Positions 15,691 to 23,509 are shown, counted from the first letter of the stretch. The stretch: 24,747 nucleotides of DNA from CAZTDU01 sp050248795 (GCA_050248795.1 JBFWRS010000047.1:1-24747), one strand, 5' to 3'. The notes: generated by a model not told the origin, from the letters alone. Program-made: numbers and translations.

Positions 15691-16868
15691 ACCGCCGGAG
15701 GCTCCAGCCCGAAGACCTGTCGCAGGTACCTCAGGTATCCCTCGTCCGTGCTGATCGTCTTGCCGGGCGCGTCCGAGACCTTGGCGACGGGCTGGCCGTT
15801 GCATTCGGTCATCTTGATGACGATGTTGATCGGCTGGTAGCCGAGGTCATTGGTGAGGTTCGTGCCGATGCCGAAGGCGGTCTTTGCCCTGCCGTGGAAG
15901 CGCCGCGCGATCGAGATGGCGGTGGGAAACGAGAGCTGATCGGAGAAGATCAGCGTCTTGGTGTGCGGATCGACCCGATTGGCGAGGTAGTGCGCGATGA
16001 TCCGCTCGCCCCACTCGTAGGGGTCGCCGGAGTCGTGGCGCGCCCCGTCGAACAGCTTGCAGAAGTAGACGTCGAAGTCGCGCAGGAACGCATCCAGGCC
16101 GTAAGTGTCCGACAGCGCGATGCCGAGGTCGCCGCGATATTCCTTCGCCCAGACGTCGAAGGCGTAGGTCTGCGAGTCGCGCAGCCGCGGCCCCAGCGCC
16201 TGGCAGGCCTGCATGTACTCGTGCGCCATGGTACCCAGGGGCGTGACGCCGTTCTTCATCGCCAGCAGCACGTTCGAACTGCCGGCGAAGTACTGCGGCA
16301 CGCGGCGTCTCAGCGTATCGATGATCTCCTCGTGCCAGGCGCGCGAAAAGCGCCTGCGCGTGCCGTAGTCCGAAATCCTGAAATCCAGCGCCGGCTCCAC
16401 CGTCTGGAGCAGGTCGATCTTCGCCTTCAGCCTGCGCCGTCCCTCGGCAAGGTCCGGGCGCGGCTGCGTGTGCCGGAAGTACACCTCGGACACGATCGCG
16501 AGCACCGGGATCTCGTACAGGATGGTGTGCAGCCAGGGGCCGCGGATGACGATGTCGATCTCGCCGGGGGTGCGCGCCTCGGTTATCGAGATGTACTTGC
16601 CGTTGAAGTGGAACAGGCCGAGGAAATCGACGAAATCCGACTTCAGGAACCTCATGCGGCGCAGGTACTCGAGTTCGTCCTCGCGCAGGCGCAACGAGGC
16701 GAGGCCGGCCACCTCGGCGCGGATCGCGTCCAGGTGCGGCACCAGGTCCACGCCGGGGGTGCGGCACTTGAACCGGTATTCGACCTGCGCTCCGGGAAAG
16801 TGATGCAGCACCACCTGCATCATCGTGAACTTGTACAGGTCGGTGTCGAGCAGCGACTCGATGATCAT
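15687..16868 (-). CDS. pncB: Nicotinate phosphoribosyltransferase
   Basis: This 393-residue enzyme makes nicotinate mononucleotide from nicotinate and PRPP with ATP hydrolysis, the entry step of the Preiss-Handler NAD salvage route. The family N-terminus SLLDTDLYKFTMMQ (5-18) is exact. H216 in GTMAHE (212-217) is the histidine phosphorylated in PncB; the KCRTPG loop, SGDP (280-283) and GTNLTND (335-341) form the substrate and phosphate sites. Length fits bacterial PncB (about 400). The start ATG at 16868 gives the family N-terminus directly. A TAGAAT hexamer lies so close upstream that the mRNA may be nearly leaderless. It is divergent from lexA across 96 bases and coupled at its stop to the MFS gene. 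Confidence 0.95.
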   Translation of the reverse strand: MIIESLLDTDLYKFTMMQVVLHHFPGAQVEYRFKCRTPGVDLVPHLDAIRAEVAGLASLRLREDELEYLRRMRFLKSDFVDFLGLFHFNGKYISITEARTPGEIDIVIRGPWLHTILYEIPVLAIVSEVYFRHTQPRPDLAEGRRRLKAKIDLLQTVEPALDFRISDYGTRRRFSRAWHEEIIDTLRRRVPQYFAGSSNVLLAMKNGVTPLGTMAHEYMQACQALGPRLRDSQTYAFDVWAKEYRGDLGIALSDTYGLDAFLRDFDVYFCKLFDGARHDSGDPYEWGERIIAHYLANRVDPHTKTLIFSDQLSFPTAISIARRFHGRAKTAFGIGTNLTNDLGYQPINIVIKMTECNGQPVAKVSDAPGKTISTDEGYLRYLRQVFGLEPPAV

Positions 16869-16877
16869 TACACCGCC

Positions 16878-16905
16878 ATTCTAGGCCGGGTTGCGGGTTT
16901 GCCGA
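16878..16905 (-). promoter_or_regulatory. Candidate pncB promoter
   Basis: On the minus strand TCGGCA (16905-16900), a 16-base spacer and TAGAAT (16883-16878) make a plausible sigma-70 promoter. Transcription would begin only a few bases before the pncB ATG. It overlaps the lexA -35 and spacer on the other strand, so the two promoters would compete for polymerase. Confidence 0.35.
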
Positions 16906-16918
16906 TACTGGATATAAT
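16891..16918 (+). promoter_or_regulatory. lexA promoter (-35 and -10)
   Basis: TTGCGG (16891-16896), a 16-base spacer and a perfect TATAAT (16913-16918) place the start of transcription near 16925. That falls inside the LexA operator, as expected for autorepression. The GGAG at 16956-16959 then serves the ATG at 16965. Confidence 0.7.
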
Positions 16919-16922
16919 TCCA

Positions 16923-16938
16923 CTGTACGTAGAGCCAG
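16923..16938 (+). promoter_or_regulatory. LexA operator (SOS box) upstream of lexA
   Basis: CTGTACGTAGAGCCAG fits the CTG-N10-CAG pattern of beta/gammaproteobacterial SOS boxes. The flanking bases extend the inverted half-sites to ACTG (16922-16925) and CAGT (16936-16939). It covers the predicted transcription start of lexA, so LexA should repress its own gene. No second copy is seen in the gap. Confidence 0.75.
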
Positions 16939-16964
16939 TACACGGAACAGCACATGGAGTAGCG

Positions 16965-17603
16965 ATGACAACAAACGCCGAGCTGACCGACCGCCAGACC
17001 GAGATCCTGCGCCTGATACGCGAGTTGACCGAGACCACCGGCTACCCGCCGACGCGGGCCGAGATTGCGCGTGCGATGGGATTCCGCTCCGTGAACGCGG
17101 CCGAACAGCACTTGCGCGCACTCGAGCGCAAGGGCGTGCTCGACATCGAATCGGGGGCCTCCCGCGGGCTCAGGGTCAGGGACGGCCGCGCCGCGACGCG
17201 ACTGGGCAAGCTGATGGAACTGCTCGTCGTCGGGCGCGTCGCTGCGGGCAGTCCGATACTCGCCGAAGAGCACATCCAGGGCCGCTACCAGGTCGACCCC
17301 GGCATGTTCACGCCCAGAGCCGACTACCTGCTGCGCGTGCGCGGCCTGTCGATGCGCGACGCCGGCATCCTCGAAGGCGACCTGCTCGCCGTACACAAGA
17401 CCGACGATGCGCGCAGCGGGCAGATCGTCGTCGCGCGTCTGGCCGACGAGGTCACCGTGAAGCGCCTGCGCAGGCGCGGCAATGCCGTGCAGCTGCTTGC
17501 CGAGAATCCGGATTTCGCACCGATCGAGATCGATCTGCGCAGCGACCAGTTCGCGATCGAAGGCGTCGCGGTAGGGGTCATCCGCAACGGCAAGAGTTTG
17601 TAA
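16965..17603 (+). CDS. lexA: LexA repressor
   Basis: This 212-residue SOS repressor has an N-terminal winged-helix domain (residues 1-72: LTDRQTEILRLIREL, GYPPTRAEIARAMGF, SVNAAEQHLRALERKG) and a C-terminal S24 self-cleaving domain. The scissile bond is A94-G95 (VGRVAAGSP), the nucleophile S129 in RGLSM and the general base K166 (VTVKRL). After DNA damage, RecA filaments trigger autocleavage and release SOS genes. The ATG at 16965 has GGAG 5 bases upstream and gives the standard MTTNAELTDRQ-type start; the frame is open far upstream only because it runs antisense to pncB. It is followed after 47 bases by the histidine-kinase gene, which appears to have its own -10. Confidence 0.97.
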   Translation: MTTNAELTDRQTEILRLIRELTETTGYPPTRAEIARAMGFRSVNAAEQHLRALERKGVLDIESGASRGLRVRDGRAATRLGKLMELLVVGRVAAGSPILAEEHIQGRYQVDPGMFTPRADYLLRVRGLSMRDAGILEGDLLAVHKTDDARSGQIVVARLADEVTVKRLRRRGNAVQLLAENPDFAPIEIDLRSDQFAIEGVAVGVIRNGKSL

Positions 17604-17628
17604 GAGCCAAGGGAATCCCGCCTATAAT
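17598..17628 (+). promoter_or_regulatory. Candidate promoter of the histidine-kinase gene
   Basis: A perfect TATAAT (17623-17628) lies in the 47-base gap after lexA; the best -35 match is TTGTAA (17598-17603), with a long 19-base spacer. Transcription would start near 17635, about 16 bases before the ATG. Read-through from lexA is also possible, since no terminator-like hairpin with a U-tract is seen. Confidence 0.4.
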
Positions 17629-17650
17629 CCGGTGGCACGACCGCACCGGA

Positions 17651-19447
17651 ATGGAAACCTCCCCCCCCACTGGCGGCAGTCCGGCCGCCACCGATCAGGT
17701 CGCGCAAGCGCTCCCGCCCCGCGAGGGCACCGACCAGCGCCGCGTCCTCGCGGACCAGGTCGAACTCCTTTATCGCCAGTCGGTGCAGAGCATCGTGGCG
17801 ACCATCGTCATCGGCGCCATCGCGACCTTCGAGCTCTGGTCCGAGGAATACAGCGACCTGGTGATCTTCTGGTGGATCCTGACCCTGTTCATCTCGGCGC
17901 TGCGCTTCCTGCTGTACCAGGCATGGAAGCAGCGCACCGACCAGGACCACGACAAGTGGCTGCGCTGGTTCGCCATCGGCGCGCTCGCCACCGGCGCGAA
18001 CTGGGGCTTCGCGGGATCGGTGTTCTTTCCCTCGCACGCGGACGAGCAGCAGGTATTCCTCGCCTTCCTGCTCGCCGGCATGTCGTCGGGTGGAATCCCG
18101 TTCTTTTCCGCCGTATGGTGGGTCTACGGGCTGTATGCCGCAGGGATCATGCTGCCCTTTGCCTACGTGCTCGCCACGTTCGGCAACAAGCTGTTCACCG
18201 AGCTGGCGCTGCTGATCCCGCTCTTCTACGCGGTGAACGTTGCGGTCTCGGTGCGCCTGTCGCAGGTTTTCGCCTCGGGCTTCCGGCTGCGGCAGGCCTA
18301 CGGCAAGCTCGCAGAGGACTACAGCACGCTGAATCGGCAGCTAGAGGGGCAGCTCGAAGACCTCGCCAAGGCGCACCGCGAAGTCGAGGAGTCGGGGCGC
18401 AAGCTTACGCTGTTCGTCGGCGCGTCCCCGATCGCGGTATTCGAGGTCGACCAGGACGGCACCATCCTGGAGGTCAATCCGGCCGCCGAGAACCTGTTCG
18501 GCCTGTCGGTTACCGAATCCCTCGGCCGCTCGCTTCCCCGCACGCTGATTCCCGACGACGAGCCCACGCTGAACCACGCGTGGTGGAAGGACTATGTGGC
18601 CAGGCACGAGCCCATCTCCGGCCTGCGCGCGCGGGTGCTGCGCAGGGACGGCATCGAGCTCATCGTAGACTTCTCGCTGACACCCCTCATCAGCCACAGC
18701 GGGGAGCTGTTGTCGATCATCGTGCAGGGCCGCGACGTCACGCAGCAGCTGGAATCGGAGCGCCTGAAGAAGGAGTTCACCTCGACGCTGTCGCACGAGC
18801 TGCGTACTCCGCTCACGTCGATCATCGGCTCGCTGCAGCTCGTGAATACCGGCGTGATGGGAGACGTCGACGCGGAGCTGATCGAGCTGACGCAGATCGC
18901 CGAGCGCAACGCCGAGCGCCTGCTGGACCTGATCAACGACCTGCTCGACATCGAGAAGATCGAATCGGGCAAGTTCACCATCTACCCGGAAGTGCTCTCG
19001 CTTGACGAACTGGTGAAGGAGGCCCTGGTGCTGAACGGCGGTTTCGCCGAACGCTACCAGGTCCGCCTGCAGGTGCTCGGAACGCTGCCGGCGGTCAAGG
19101 TGTCCGCGGATCGCAAGCGTGCGCTGCAGGTGATGACCAACCTGATCTCGAACGCGGCCAAGTTCTCGCCGGAGGGCAGCACGGTGGACGTAAGCATGGA
19201 CATCAGCAACGGCGTCGCGCGCGTGAACGTGCACGATCGCGGCCCCGGCATCCCGGAATCCTTCCGCGGACGCATCTTCGGGCGTTTTGCCCAAGCCGAC
19301 ATGACCGCCACCCGGCACAAGGGCGGCTCCGGCCTCGGCCTGGCGATCTGCAAGCGGCTGATCGAAATGATGGCGGGCCGCATCGGCTTCGACGACCGCG
19401 AAGGCGGCGGTACCACCTTCTGGTTTGAACTGGATATCATCGAGTGA
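17651..19447 (+). CDS. Membrane-bound PAS sensor histidine kinase
   Basis: This 598-residue kinase has an N-terminal membrane domain of about six hydrophobic segments (44-62, 70-90, 104-125, 134-152, 154-176, 182-203) that I cannot assign to a named sensor family. A helical linker (213-250), a PAS domain (about 251-365, FEVDQDGTILEVNPAAENLFG), a HisKA domain with H382 in SHELRTPL, and a HATPase domain follow: N-box NLISNAAKFS (497-506), DRGPGIP (529-535), GGSGLGLAICK (558-568). It autophosphorylates on H382. It has no receiver of its own; the stand-alone receiver 13 bases downstream is the obvious acceptor. The start codon lacks a good ribosome site, and a run of eight C (17661-17668) sits in codons 4-6. 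Read with its neighbours it looks like the head of a phosphorelay. Confidence 0.92.
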   Translation: METSPPTGGSPAATDQVAQALPPREGTDQRRVLADQVELLYRQSVQSIVATIVIGAIATFELWSEEYSDLVIFWWILTLFISALRFLLYQAWKQRTDQDHDKWLRWFAIGALATGANWGFAGSVFFPSHADEQQVFLAFLLAGMSSGGIPFFSAVWWVYGLYAAGIMLPFAYVLATFGNKLFTELALLIPLFYAVNVAVSVRLSQVFASGFRLRQAYGKLAEDYSTLNRQLEGQLEDLAKAHREVEESGRKLTLFVGASPIAVFEVDQDGTILEVNPAAENLFGLSVTESLGRSLPRTLIPDDEPTLNHAWWKDYVARHEPISGLRARVLRRDGIELIVDFSLTPLISHSGELLSIIVQGRDVTQQLESERLKKEFTSTLSHELRTPLTSIIGSLQLVNTGVMGDVDAELIELTQIAERNAERLLDLINDLLDIEKIESGKFTIYPEVLSLDELVKEALVLNGGFAERYQVRLQVLGTLPAVKVSADRKRALQVMTNLISNAAKFSPEGSTVDVSMDISNGVARVNVHDRGPGIPESFRGRIFGRFAQADMTATRHKGGSGLGLAICKRLIEMMAGRIGFDDREGGGTTFWFELDIIE

Positions 19448-19460
19448 AAGCGAGACGAAC

Positions 19461-19850
19461 ATGCCCGCAGACGAATTGACGAGGATCTGCTACGTAGAGG
19501 ACGATGAGGACATCCAGCGCATCGTGCGCATGTCCCTGGAGCGCATAGGCAAGATGACCGTCGAGGTCGTCAGCGATCCGCTGCAGGCGATCGACACCAT
19601 CATCGCGTTCAAGCCGCAGATGGTGATGCTCGACTGGATGATGCCCGGCATGGACGGGCCGACGCTGTTTCGCAAGATGAAGGCCACCCCGGAAACGGCG
19701 TCGTTGCCCGCCGTGTTCATCACCGCAAAGGCATCGCAGAAGGAGCTGGACGAGCTGCGCGAGCTGGGCGCGGCAGGCACGCTGTCCAAGCCATTCACCC
19801 CCAAGGACCTGCCCTCTCAGCTTCGCGCCATCTGGGCGGCGCTTCCCTGA
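19461..19850 (+). CDS. Stand-alone response-regulator receiver protein
   Basis: This 129-residue protein is a single REC domain with no output domain. The phosphoacceptor is D58 (MVMLDWMMPGMDG), the acidic pocket E13/D14/D15 (YVEDDED), the switch T88 (VFITAK) and the conserved K110 (LSKPFTP). Such receivers act as shuttles, like Spo0F or CheY. It lies 13 bases after the histidine-kinase stop, in the same unit. No nearby target is on its own strand, but an Hpt gene lies in the convergent operon, so a role as the first Asp carrier of a relay is likely. The ATG at 19461 is chosen because an upstream in-frame ATG would overlap the kinase gene; the ribosome site is weak. Converges on the HD-GYP gene. 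Confidence 0.93.
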   Translation: MPADELTRICYVEDDEDIQRIVRMSLERIGKMTVEVVSDPLQAIDTIIAFKPQMVMLDWMMPGMDGPTLFRKMKATPETASLPAVFITAKASQKELDELRELGAAGTLSKPFTPKDLPSQLRAIWAALP

Positions 19851-19884
19851 TCCATCGCCGCCCTCGGCGCGGCGCGACGCAGGC

Positions 19885-21087
19885 TCAGAGGCCGAGGTCC
19901 TTCACGCCCACCCCCGCACGGGCGAATTCGAGCGTCTGGCGTATCCGATAGGGCGTGTCCGGTGAAACCTTCGGTTCCTTTGCCAGGTCGAGCAGCTTTT
20001 GCGGCCGCAGCGGGTTCCCTTTGGCATCCTTCACCACCATCAGGCGCGGTTGCAGGCGGCGCACCTGGTTCTGCGCGATGACGATCCCGGTCTCGCCGCT
20101 GTTAAGCAGCACGACGCTGCCGACCGGAAAGATCCCCACGCAGCGGATGAACTGCTCGACCAGTTCCCCGTGGAACGCGCGGTCGCGCCAGCGGTGCAGC
20201 AGGCCCAGGGCGGTCGAGGGGCTCATGGTCTCGGCGTAACTGCGCGGCGATGTCATCGCGCAGTACGTATCCACCACGCCAGCCACCGCGCCGAGCAGGA
20301 CGATGCTCCTGTCACGCAGCCCCTTCTGGTAGCCGGACCCGTCGTAGCGCTCGTGGTGCATCTCGACCGCAGCCGCCACTTCGTCTCCCAGCCCGTGCGC
20401 GTGGCGCACCATGTCCGCGCCCCGCATCACGTGCTTGCGCACGAGCGCGCGTTCCTCGACTGTCAGCGGGCCGGGCTTCTTCAGCACGGCTTCGGGCACG
20501 TCCATCATGCCGATGTCGAGCAGCAGTCCGACCAGCCCCGCGCGTTCGATCACCGCCTGCTCGAGCCCGAGGGAGCGCGCGAACATGATCATGTACAAGG
20601 AGACCTTCAGCGCGCGGTCGCGCATGGCATCGCCGCGCTCCTGCAGGAAGGAGAACAACAGCAGCGCATCCGGATTCCTCACCACGCTCTCGGTCACGCG
20701 GGCGATGGCGCCTTTCAACTCGCTCGCGTCCGCGAAATCCCTGTCAGTGCGCAGGTGGTCGAACACTTCGTTGAGAACCTGCTTCGTGCTCGCGAACGCA
20801 TCACGCGCGCGCGGAAGCTCGGATTCGATATCCGCCCGGTCCGTATACCTGACCGCGCCGACGCCGTGAAAGTCGGAGAGCACGCCCCGTCGCGCCGGCG
20901 AGCCGCTCGACTCGCCGCGCTCGGGATCCACGTAGACGAACTTGCAGTACTTGCGCAGCGCCGCGAGCTGCTCCTCGCGCTCCAGCCGGAAGCCCTGGAA
21001 GACGAACGGCGTCTCGGTCCACGGGCGGTCCAGCTCGGCCACGTACAGCCCGAACTCGAGCTGCTCGACGGCAAGCTTGCGCTTCAA
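19885..21087 (-). CDS. Degenerate HD-GYP domain protein with N-terminal DUF3391
   Basis: In this 400-residue protein, residues 1-55 match the DUF3391 start (FGLYVAELDRPWTETPFVFQGF), and residues about 145-300 are HD-GYP. The hallmark HDIGK is LDIGM (190-194), and the earlier ligand His is R158. Retained are D191, H219, H244-H245-E246, D273 and a GYQ (252-254) in place of GYP. Intact HD-GYP proteins hydrolyse cyclic di-GMP; with two metal ligands lost this one is probably inactive and may bind a ligand or partner instead. The C-terminal region (IFPVGSVVLLNSGETG, 319-334) is the usual HD-GYP tail. The start is TTG, overlapping the stop of the receiver-kinase gene, with GGAG 7 bases upstream. 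Last gene of the Hpt operon. Confidence 0.88.
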   Translation of the reverse strand: MKRKLAVEQLEFGLYVAELDRPWTETPFVFQGFRLEREEQLAALRKYCKFVYVDPERGESSGSPARRGVLSDFHGVGAVRYTDRADIESELPRARDAFASTKQVLNEVFDHLRTDRDFADASELKGAIARVTESVVRNPDALLLFSFLQERGDAMRDRALKVSLYMIMFARSLGLEQAVIERAGLVGLLLDIGMMDVPEAVLKKPGPLTVEERALVRKHVMRGADMVRHAHGLGDEVAAAVEMHHERYDGSGYQKGLRDRSIVLLGAVAGVVDTYCAMTSPRSYAETMSPSTALGLLHRWRDRAFHGELVEQFIRCVGIFPVGSVVLLNSGETGIVIAQNQVRRLQPRLMVVKDAKGNPLRPQKLLDLAKEPKVSPDTPYRIRQTLEFARAGVGVKDLGL

Positions 21088-22367
21088 GATCCGTCTCCGC
21101 CCGCCATCTTCATGGTCGTTTCCGCGCCTGCCGCGCCGACGCCCTGGTAGAACTTCCGGGACAGGAAGCCGATCACTTCGTCGGCGTTGCGAAAGCGCGC
21201 GTCGCGGTCCTTCTCGACCAGCTTGTCCATCAGGGGCTGGTAGGCCTCCAGACCTTCCGGCAGCGGCGGTGGCGGCGAATTCAGGTGGTGCAGGGCCACT
21301 TCGACGGCGGTTTCCCCCTCGAACAGGTGGCGGCCCGCCAGCATCTGGTACAGCAGCACGCCCGCGCTGTAGATGTCCGTGCGCATGTCGAGCGTCAGGC
21401 TGCGCACCTGCTCCGGGCTCATGTAGCGGGGCGTGCCGAGGATCTCGCCGTGCTTTGTCCGGTCTATGGAATCGATGTGCTTGGCGATGCCGAAATCGAG
21501 GATCGCGAGGCTGCCGTCGGCGCGGAACATCAGGTTCTGCGGTTTCAGGTCGCGGTGCAGCACGCCCTGCTCATGGATATCGCCGAGCGCGAACATCAGT
21601 TCGCGGAAGATGCGCAGCGCTTCCGCCGGCGGCAATGCCTTCCCCCCGAGGCGCTTGTCCAGGTCGCCACCATCGAAGAACTCCATGACGAGGTAGGCGT
21701 TCCCTTCCGACTCGCCGTGGCTGATGATGCGCGCCACGTGCCGGCTGCGGATCCGCTCGATCATGGCGTACTCCTCCATGAATCGCTCGATCGCCTTGGG
21801 ATCGGCCATTACCTCGCTGCGCAGGATCTTCACCACCAGCGGCTCGTCGTCGCCTTCGCGCGATGCGAGGTAGACGCGCGACATGCCGCCCTCGCCGATC
21901 AGCCGCAGCACCTTGATCCCCGGGATGCTGATGCGCGCGCCCAGGTTGTGGCCTTCCATGCGCGCCGCGACTTCGGGCGGCACAGTGCGCTCTATCGCCT
22001 TGCCGGCGAGCTCGCGAATCGACGTCACCAGCCGCGTGCGCGTCAGCTCCTGCTTGCGCTGGTAGTCGTCGGCCCCGGCCTTCATCGCCTTCACGGCGAC
22101 GACTTCGTTTCCCGCGCCGGTGAGGAAGATCACCGGCGGACAGTCACCACGCCGCTTGAACTGCTGCAGCCAGTCCAGGCCGTCGCCGCGCCCGAGCATG
22201 TAGTCGAGGATGATGACGTCAAAGGAGCCGAGCGGGAAATCGGCGTCCGGCATGTCGCGGGCCAGCGGGTCGAACTCCTCGACCTCCGCGTCTGGCCACT
22301 CCTGCCGCAGGTAGTGGGCAAGCAGGTTCCTCAGATCCTCGTCATCGTCGATGATGAGGATGCGCAT
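21084..22367 (-). CDS. Receiver-serine/threonine protein kinase fusion
   Basis: In this 427-residue protein, residues 1-120 are a receiver domain with acidic pocket D7-D9, phosphoacceptor D55 (VIILDYML) and switch T83. Residues about 150-405 are a Hanks-type kinase with every catalytic element: glycine loop GEGGMSRV (158-165), ATP lysine K180 (VVKIL), HRDLKPQN (271-278), DFG at 291-293, GTPRYMSPEQ (311-320) and DIYSAGVLLYQML (331-343). The short tail has no PASTA repeats or membrane helix, so it is cytoplasmic. Phosphorylation of D55 presumably controls the kinase. The ATG shares one base with the cyclase stop (TGATG), and its own stop overlaps the TTG start of the HD-GYP gene. The frame extends upstream through the cyclase gene only as a shadow. 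Confidence 0.92.
   Translation of the reverse strand: MRILIIDDDEDLRNLLAHYLRQEWPDAEVEEFDPLARDMPDADFPLGSFDVIILDYMLGRGDGLDWLQQFKRRGDCPPVIFLTGAGNEVVAVKAMKAGADDYQRKQELTRTRLVTSIRELAGKAIERTVPPEVAARMEGHNLGARISIPGIKVLRLIGEGGMSRVYLASREGDDEPLVVKILRSEVMADPKAIERFMEEYAMIERIRSRHVARIISHGESEGNAYLVMEFFDGGDLDKRLGGKALPPAEALRIFRELMFALGDIHEQGVLHRDLKPQNLMFRADGSLAILDFGIAKHIDSIDRTKHGEILGTPRYMSPEQVRSLTLDMRTDIYSAGVLLYQMLAGRHLFEGETAVEVALHHLNSPPPPLPEGLEAYQPLMDKLVEKDRDARFRNADEVIGFLSRKFYQGVGAAGAETTMKMAGGDGS
21095..21098 (-). promoter_or_regulatory. Ribosome binding site supporting a TTG start for the HD-GYP gene
   Basis: On the minus strand GGAG lies 7 bases before TTG at 21087, within the last codons of the receiver-kinase gene. 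The match in spacing, together with the TTGA stop/start overlap, is why TTG was accepted as the start. Confidence 0.55.
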
Positions 22368-23509
22368 CAGATCGCCGCCGGATCTACCCTGACCGAATAC
22401 ACCGGGATCGGAGCCGAGCGCCCACGCAGCGTCACGTCGCCGCGCGCCTCCATGCTGCCCGGCGGCAGGCGGTCGCGGATCTCCGCGTGCAGGTCGCCGC
22501 AGATCAGCACCTCGTTCGCCGCGGCCATCTGCATCAGGCGCGCAGCCGTGTTCACCGGATTGCCGATGATGGTGTAGCTGGCGTAGTGGGGCGATCCGAC
22601 GTTGCCGATGATCGCCTCGCCCATGCAGATGCCGATGCCCACGCCGGTTCGCATGCCGGTCTGCTTTTCCCAGTCCCGGGCGATGCCGGAGAACCGCGCA
22701 ACCATCTCCTGCGCGCAGTGCCACGCGCGCAGCGCAGCGTCCTCCTGTGGAAACGGCACGTTGAAGCCGACCAGCAGGCTGTCGCCCGCCATGTTGAAGA
22801 TCGTCGCATCGTGGTGGTATGCGGCGTCGCTCAGCACCGTGAAGTACTGGTTCAGCATGCTGACGACGACGCCGACCTCGTTCCTCTCGGTCAGCCTGGT
22901 GAAGCCGCGCAGGTCCGCGAACAGCGCCACCACTTGCGTGCGCTGCGGATTGCCGAACAGCGCCTCGCCCGCCCCCGCCTCCTCGATGATGCGGTCGGCA
23001 AGCCGCGGTGAGACGTAGCGCGAGAAGGTCTTGCGGATCGCCTCCTTGCGCTCCACCTCGGCCGCCAGACGCCTTGATTCCAGCTCCTTGCGCGTCTCGT
23101 GCAGCCGCCGCAGCGTCTTCACGCGGGCAAGCAGTTCCTCTCGTTTTACCGGCTTGGACAGGAAATCGTCCGCTCCCGCCTCGATGCCACGCACCCGGCT
23201 GTCGTGGTCCTCCAGCCCGGTTATCAGCACCAGCGGTATCAGCGCGGTCGCTTCGTCGCCCTTCAGTCTCTCGCATACCTCGAATCCATCCATTCCCGGC
23301 ATCATCACGTCACACAACACGAGGTCCGGGGGCGAGGCCGCTACCTTGGCCAGCGCCTCGCCGCCCTCGCCGGCGGTCTCCACCTGCATGCCCTGGCCTC
23401 GCAGCAGCATGCCTAGGAAAGCCACCATGTCGGGATCGTCGTCTACAACAAGCACCCGGTACGGGTGCTGCGCCTGCGTCACTGCGGATGCGGGTGCCGC
23501 ATCACTCAT
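22367..23509 (-). CDS. Receiver-class III nucleotide cyclase fusion
   Basis: In this 380-residue protein, residues 15-135 are a receiver domain (pocket D23-D25, phosphoacceptor D67 in LVLCDVMMPGMDG, K119). A helical connector (136-168) leads into a class III cyclase domain (about 190-375). Metal aspartates are D199 (FADLRGFT) and D243 (AGDSLL); the transition-state pair is N320 and R324 (VNTAAR). The purine-selecting Lys is N239 (FNMAGD) and the partner Asp is T313 (YTIIGN). Whether it makes cAMP, cGMP or another product is therefore open. The gene starts with ATG 23509, overlapping the Hpt stop by 8 bases, and ends in a one-base overlap with the receiver-kinase ATG. Confidence 0.92.
   Translation of the reverse strand: MSDAAPASAVTQAQHPYRVLVVDDDPDMVAFLGMLLRGQGMQVETAGEGGEALAKVAASPPDLVLCDVMMPGMDGFEVCERLKGDEATALIPLVLITGLEDHDSRVRGIEAGADDFLSKPVKREELLARVKTLRRLHETRKELESRRLAAEVERKEAIRKTFSRYVSPRLADRIIEEAGAGEALFGNPQRTQVVALFADLRGFTRLTERNEVGVVVSMLNQYFTVLSDAAYHHDATIFNMAGDSLLVGFNVPFPQEDAALRAWHCAQEMVARFSGIARDWEKQTGMRTGVGIGICMGEAIIGNVGSPHYASYTIIGNPVNTAARLMQMAAANEVLICGDLHAEIRDRLPPGSMEARGDVTLRGRSAPIPVYSVRVDPAAI

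Noticed and set aside
15678..16964. Upstream extension of the lexA frame
   Set aside because: Antisense to pncB; the lexA promoter, operator and ribosome site all fix the start at 16965.
19856..19869. CGCCG-CCCT-CGGCG hairpin between the receiver and HD-GYP genes as a bidirectional terminator
   Set aside because: Only a 5-bp stem and no T-tract on either side; too weak to call.
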